Origin: Bacillota bacterium
GTDB taxonomy: Bacteria; Bacillota; Sulfobacillia; Sulfobacillales; Sulfobacillaceae
Direction: 5' to 3'
DNA length: 32,290 nt
Assembly: GCA_021806205.1 (NCBI GenBank)
Contig: JAJZXX010000142.1
Coordinates: forward strand, 1 to 32,290
In this document: positions 31,496 to 32,290 of the stretch, piece after piece
How positions within the stretch are numbered: the stretch's first letter is position 1
Layout of the letters: every line of letters starts with the position of its first letter
Program-made: the position numbers and the translations under genes
Notes under the pieces: generated by a model
The model's input: the letters and a program-made list of their open reading frames with translations, nothing else
The model's database searches: none
What the model was told of the DNA's origin: nothing

Positions 31496-32290
31496 AACGA
31501 ATGGACAAAAATTCCAAAGCATGTCGGTTGGGGCCATTTCACGTGACCCCACTATCGCTACCCGAAACTCATACTCACGGGGGCCTGACATGGCGGTCTA
31601 CGAACGGAGACACATTGCCGGGATGAAGATAGGATGGAGTATTCTAACGATTCCCACTACATCACCATACACTGTGGGAAATTGGGTCCTGTGGCAGAAA
31701 GATAAGTTACTGATCCGAATAGACGTGTGACGATTTGAGACAAGGCAGGAAACCCATGGGATCATTTGACTGACATCTTCGTCGTCTGCCTGTCCGACAT
31801 TTGTTGGGTAGGTAGAACGACGATCGCGTACAGTTCGGGATACCGAGGCGCCCTCGCGGGGTTCAGCCCCAAGCAATGATCGGGAAAGCCAGGGAGAGAC
31901 CTGTGGCAATTGCCATGCCGAATGTCGTAAGGGACTGATCGCGAAGTTGCGCAGGCTCGCCGTCGTTTTCAGCCCGGAGTTGGTCCGGATTTGCGAGCGA
32001 TCGGCGTCGAAGGTCATGCACAGCACAAATACAGTTCATCACAGGGATCCCATTCACTAAAACCTTCCTAATTTCAAGTTTCGACGGCAAAAAGCCAAGT
32101 ATTAACTCAGTCTCCGCAGGTAAACATTGGCACCTCAGCGATTTTCGCTAATAAAGTCAGAATTGTCACGCAAAGGACTTTCCCTGGCGATGTCGAACTA
32201 ATCCCGTATGGGTATGAAAACACGGACCGCCGGCGAGGTCGAGCTGGCGCAAGATCCTAATACCTTTCCGAATAGCGGCTTGAGTCTGGC
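31496..32290. other. No supportable gene in right margin
   Basis: The open frames here (up to 142 codons on the minus strand, 31598-32026) lack ribosome binding sites, domain motifs and coding-like composition. A 75-codon minus-strand frame at 31863-32090 ends in a hydrophobic stretch but is not recognisable. No tRNA, terminator or terminal inverted repeat was seen. It may be intergenic sequence or the worn remains of a gene. Confidence 0.45.

Noticed and set aside
31598..32026. 142-codon minus-strand open frame in the right margin
   Set aside because: No ribosome binding site, no motif, and amino-acid content like an arbitrary frame; it overlaps another open frame of equal standing.
31863..32090. 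75-codon minus-strand frame ending in a hydrophobic stretch, considered as a transposase or membrane-protein remnant
   Set aside because: No recognisable transposase or membrane-family motif and no terminal repeats nearby; the evidence is too thin to name it.

Overview
The window looks like a chromosomal stretch of a GC-rich, endospore-forming member of the Firmicutes. The best guess is a Sulfobacillus-like thermoacidophile, but that name is inference from gene content and general protein style. The endospore assignment itself is firm: there are two clear alpha/beta-type small acid-soluble spore proteins (SASPs), a third SASP-like gene, the prkA-yhbH-spoVR trio, YlbJ-like and YqhV-like proteins, and a YIEGIA protein with its small partner. 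Most genes are on the minus strand, and many overlap by 4 to 17 bases.

Left part (about 860-11100). This is a rearranged version of the Bacillus ylb neighbourhood. It holds rpmF and yceD (own promoter and terminator). Upstream of these lies a tightly overlapping minus-strand set: patatin-like hydrolase, PDZ-Lon protease (YlbL), an unrecognised Ser/Gln-rich 212-residue protein, isoaspartyl dipeptidase (iadA) and an ABC1/UbiB kinase. A ylbJ-like membrane gene runs the other way and meets, with interlocked stop codons, a second minus-strand set: DUF441 protein, YqhV-like protein, degenerate polysaccharide deacetylase, rsmD, coaD and a DivIVA-like coiled-coil protein.

Middle part (11100-23100). 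comA and comB encode the first two steps of sulfolactate formation and end in a terminator. An MFS transporter is divergent from them. Next come two SASP genes with sigma-G-like promoters, whose terminator abuts the end of prkA-yhbH-spoVR. corA, the YIEGIA pair, an orphan lipoprotein and a YdjA-like nitroreductase follow. Sulfolactate is a known spore solute in Bacillus, so comAB, the SASPs and prkA-yhbH-spoVR form a plausible spore-maturation neighbourhood.

Right part (23200-31430). One long minus-strand series reads SASP-like protein, creatininase-family amidohydrolase, class I aminotransferase, murD, typA/bipA and a short dnaE with a degraded PHP domain. A spore-type gene thus heads a run of housekeeping genes.

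The outer 860 bases on the left and about 800 bases on the right hold no gene I can support. I saw no tRNA, rRNA, CRISPR array, insertion sequence or phage gene. The observations most worth following are the 212-residue repeat protein inside the hydrolase/protease operon, the comAB cluster, the SASP-like leader gene, and the catalytically degraded deacetylase and PHP domains.
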